Of a DNA stretch of 64,000 nucleotides, positions 62,877 through 64,000 are shown piece after piece. Positions within the stretch are counted from its first letter, which is position 1; every line of letters begins with the position of its first letter. This stretch comes from Pantoea sp. CCBC3-3-1 (GTDB lineage Bacteria; Pseudomonadota; Gammaproteobacteria; Enterobacterales; Enterobacteriaceae): assembly GCF_007981265.1 (NCBI RefSeq), contig NZ_CP034363.1:3348001-3412000 (forward strand), written 5' to 3'. The notes under the pieces were generated by a model. It had not been told where the DNA came from, did not search any database, and saw nothing but the letters and a program-made list of their open reading frames with translations. A program made the position numbers and the translations under genes.

Positions 62877-63148
62877 CCTTAATGCAATAAAAGTATTTAT
62901 TTCTTACTGCTAAAAAATTTAAAACCATAAAATAATGGCGCCCTGCCATAAGCCTGACGCAATATATTGAAAATAACCTAACGCACCCTTTTCAACTCCC
63001 TGATAAACATACAAAACATACCGTGGTAAATATTTCCTGGTCGAAAGCCGGTTCCGGGACTAACCTTATGATGGCAACGCGTTAAGCCGTAATCCGATAA
63101 TAAGGTCCAGACAGGAAACTCACTAATATCAGGCAAGGGAGACTCACC
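62877..63148. other. Intergenic region after pta
   Basis: About 270 AT-rich bases without a supported gene. A minus-strand 66-codon frame at 62978-63178 overlaps the next gene and has no ribosome site. The AGGGAG ribosome site for the next gene lies at its right end. Confidence 0.5.
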
Positions 63149-64000
63149 ATGAGTGACACTCAAATCCATCCGGTCCACAGTGAAATAAATAGCGGCATTC
63201 CGCTAAAGCGCATTTCATGGAGCGCTGTATTTGCAGGCGTAATATTATCCGTGGTTATTTATTTGCTATTAACCATATTGGGTACGGCGATCGGTGCTAC
63301 CACTATCGATCCGCTAAAAGAAAGAAACCCGCTTGAGGGTCTTGGGACAGGCGCCACCATCTGGACCGGACTGAGCATGCTGATTTCGATTGCAGCAGGA
63401 GCGTTTATTACTGGTCGACTGGCACAGCGAGAAGGCGCTTTGCACGGGCTGCTGATGTGGGCCGTCAATACTCTGGTTTGCGTCTGGCTGGTTGTGGCAG
63501 TATTAAGCAGTGCAGTCAGCGGTACGGCCAGCGTAATTGGTTCAGGTTTCAGTATGTTGGGTAACGGTATTTCCGCTATTGCCCCTTCTGTTACGCAAAG
63601 TGCCAAAGAGACGCTACAGGAAAATAATATTGATTTAAACAATCTGCAAAATGAACTGGAAACAACGCTGCGCCAGACCGGGAAACCGGAATTGCAGCCT
63701 GAGAAACTTCAGCAAGATGCTAATAAAGAAGCAGATAATGCGAAGGGCCAGGCAGAAAGTACCGCTAATAATCAACAAAATGCAGACACTGATTTAGCTA
63801 ACTGGTTTAAAGGCGTACTGGGCCGTAACCAGGCCACGCTACAGGCTGCTGATGTTGATGCACTGAAAAATATTATTAAGGCGCGTACCGGTAAAAGCGA
63901 TCAGGAAGTCGATCAGATTGTTGCCCAGACTCAGCAGAGTTATGAGCAGGCTTACAAAAAATATCAGGAGTTAAAAGCGCAGGCCGAACAGAAAGCGCGT
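63149..64000 (+). CDS. Membrane protein with charged coiled-coil region, partial
   Basis: The frame starts at ATG 63149, with AGGGAG upstream, and stays open for 284 codons to the right edge. Three hydrophobic segments (about residues 22-48, 66-90 and 97-130; for example SWSAVFAGVILSVVIYLLL) resemble the TIGR04086/PhnA-like membrane family. They are followed by a long Gln/Asn/Glu/Lys-rich helical region (NNLQNELETTLRQTGKPE onward) that should lie outside the membrane. Its role is not known; related proteins occur near general stress genes. E. coli has yfcC after pta instead. Confidence 0.7.
   Translation, partial: MSDTQIHPVHSEINSGIPLKRISWSAVFAGVILSVVIYLLLTILGTAIGATTIDPLKERNPLEGLGTGATIWTGLSMLISIAAGAFITGRLAQREGALHGLLMWAVNTLVCVWLVVAVLSSAVSGTASVIGSGFSMLGNGISAIAPSVTQSAKETLQENNIDLNNLQNELETTLRQTGKPELQPEKLQQDANKEADNAKGQAESTANNQQNADTDLANWFKGVLGRNQATLQAADVDALKNIIKARTGKSDQEVDQIVAQTQQSYEQAYKKYQELKAQAEQKAR

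Noticed and set aside
62978..63178. 66-codon minus-strand frame after pta
   Set aside because: It overlaps the well-supported membrane-protein start at 63149 and has no ribosome site.

Overview
The window is chromosomal DNA from an enterobacterium (Enterobacterales), most likely of the Erwiniaceae (Pantoea/Erwinia group). Gene order and protein sequences follow the Escherichia coli rcs - gyrA - nrdAB - men - nuo - lrhA - ackA-pta segment closely. The proteins diverge clearly from E. coli, and several E. coli genes of the interval (ompC/micF, menF, the yfa and glp genes) are not present. The family-level assignment is an inference from overall resemblance, not from a marker gene. I see no tRNA, rRNA, CRISPR array, prophage, insertion sequence or integrase.

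Layout. Positions 1-5918 (minus) carry the N-terminal part of a very large Bap-like surface adhesin with about 18 Ig-like repeats of about 100 residues; it runs off the left edge. An AT-rich spacer of about 1 kb separates it from the Rcs phosphorelay: rcsD-rcsB (plus), facing rcsC (minus). A gene for a small exported protein lies between rcsB and rcsC, where E. coli has none. Two overlapping small genes of unknown function lie between rcsC and gyrA. gyrA (minus) and ubiG (plus) diverge, and then come nrdA-nrdB-yfaE behind a regulatory region with DnaA boxes and an NrdR box. The CinA-like yfaY faces yfaE, and a monofunctional catalase gene precedes the menaquinone operon menD-H-B-C-E (minus), which lacks menF. 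Next are elaB, opgD, an unknown 175-residue protein, elaA and a Qnr-like pentapeptide-repeat protein. From 35760 to 50890 lies the complete 13-gene nuo operon (minus, with fused nuoCD) for respiratory complex I. lrhA (minus) and alaA (plus) diverge across almost 1 kb of DNA without a convincing gene. yfbR, yfbS, hxpA, yfbU and yfbV follow, then ackA-pta, and finally the start of a membrane protein with a coiled-coil tail, cut by the right edge.

Functional themes. The window holds envelope stress signalling (Rcs), a biofilm adhesin, osmoregulated periplasmic glucan maturation (opgD), DNA topology and dNTP supply (gyrA, nrdAB, yfbR), quinone biosynthesis (ubiG, men) feeding NADH dehydrogenase I (nuo), and overflow acetate metabolism (ackA-pta). 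Most of it is core genome. The accessory or poorly described parts are the adhesin and its spacer, the exported protein next to rcsC, the overlapping pair at 13957-14608, the 175-residue protein at 33986, the pentapeptide-repeat protein, and the last membrane protein.
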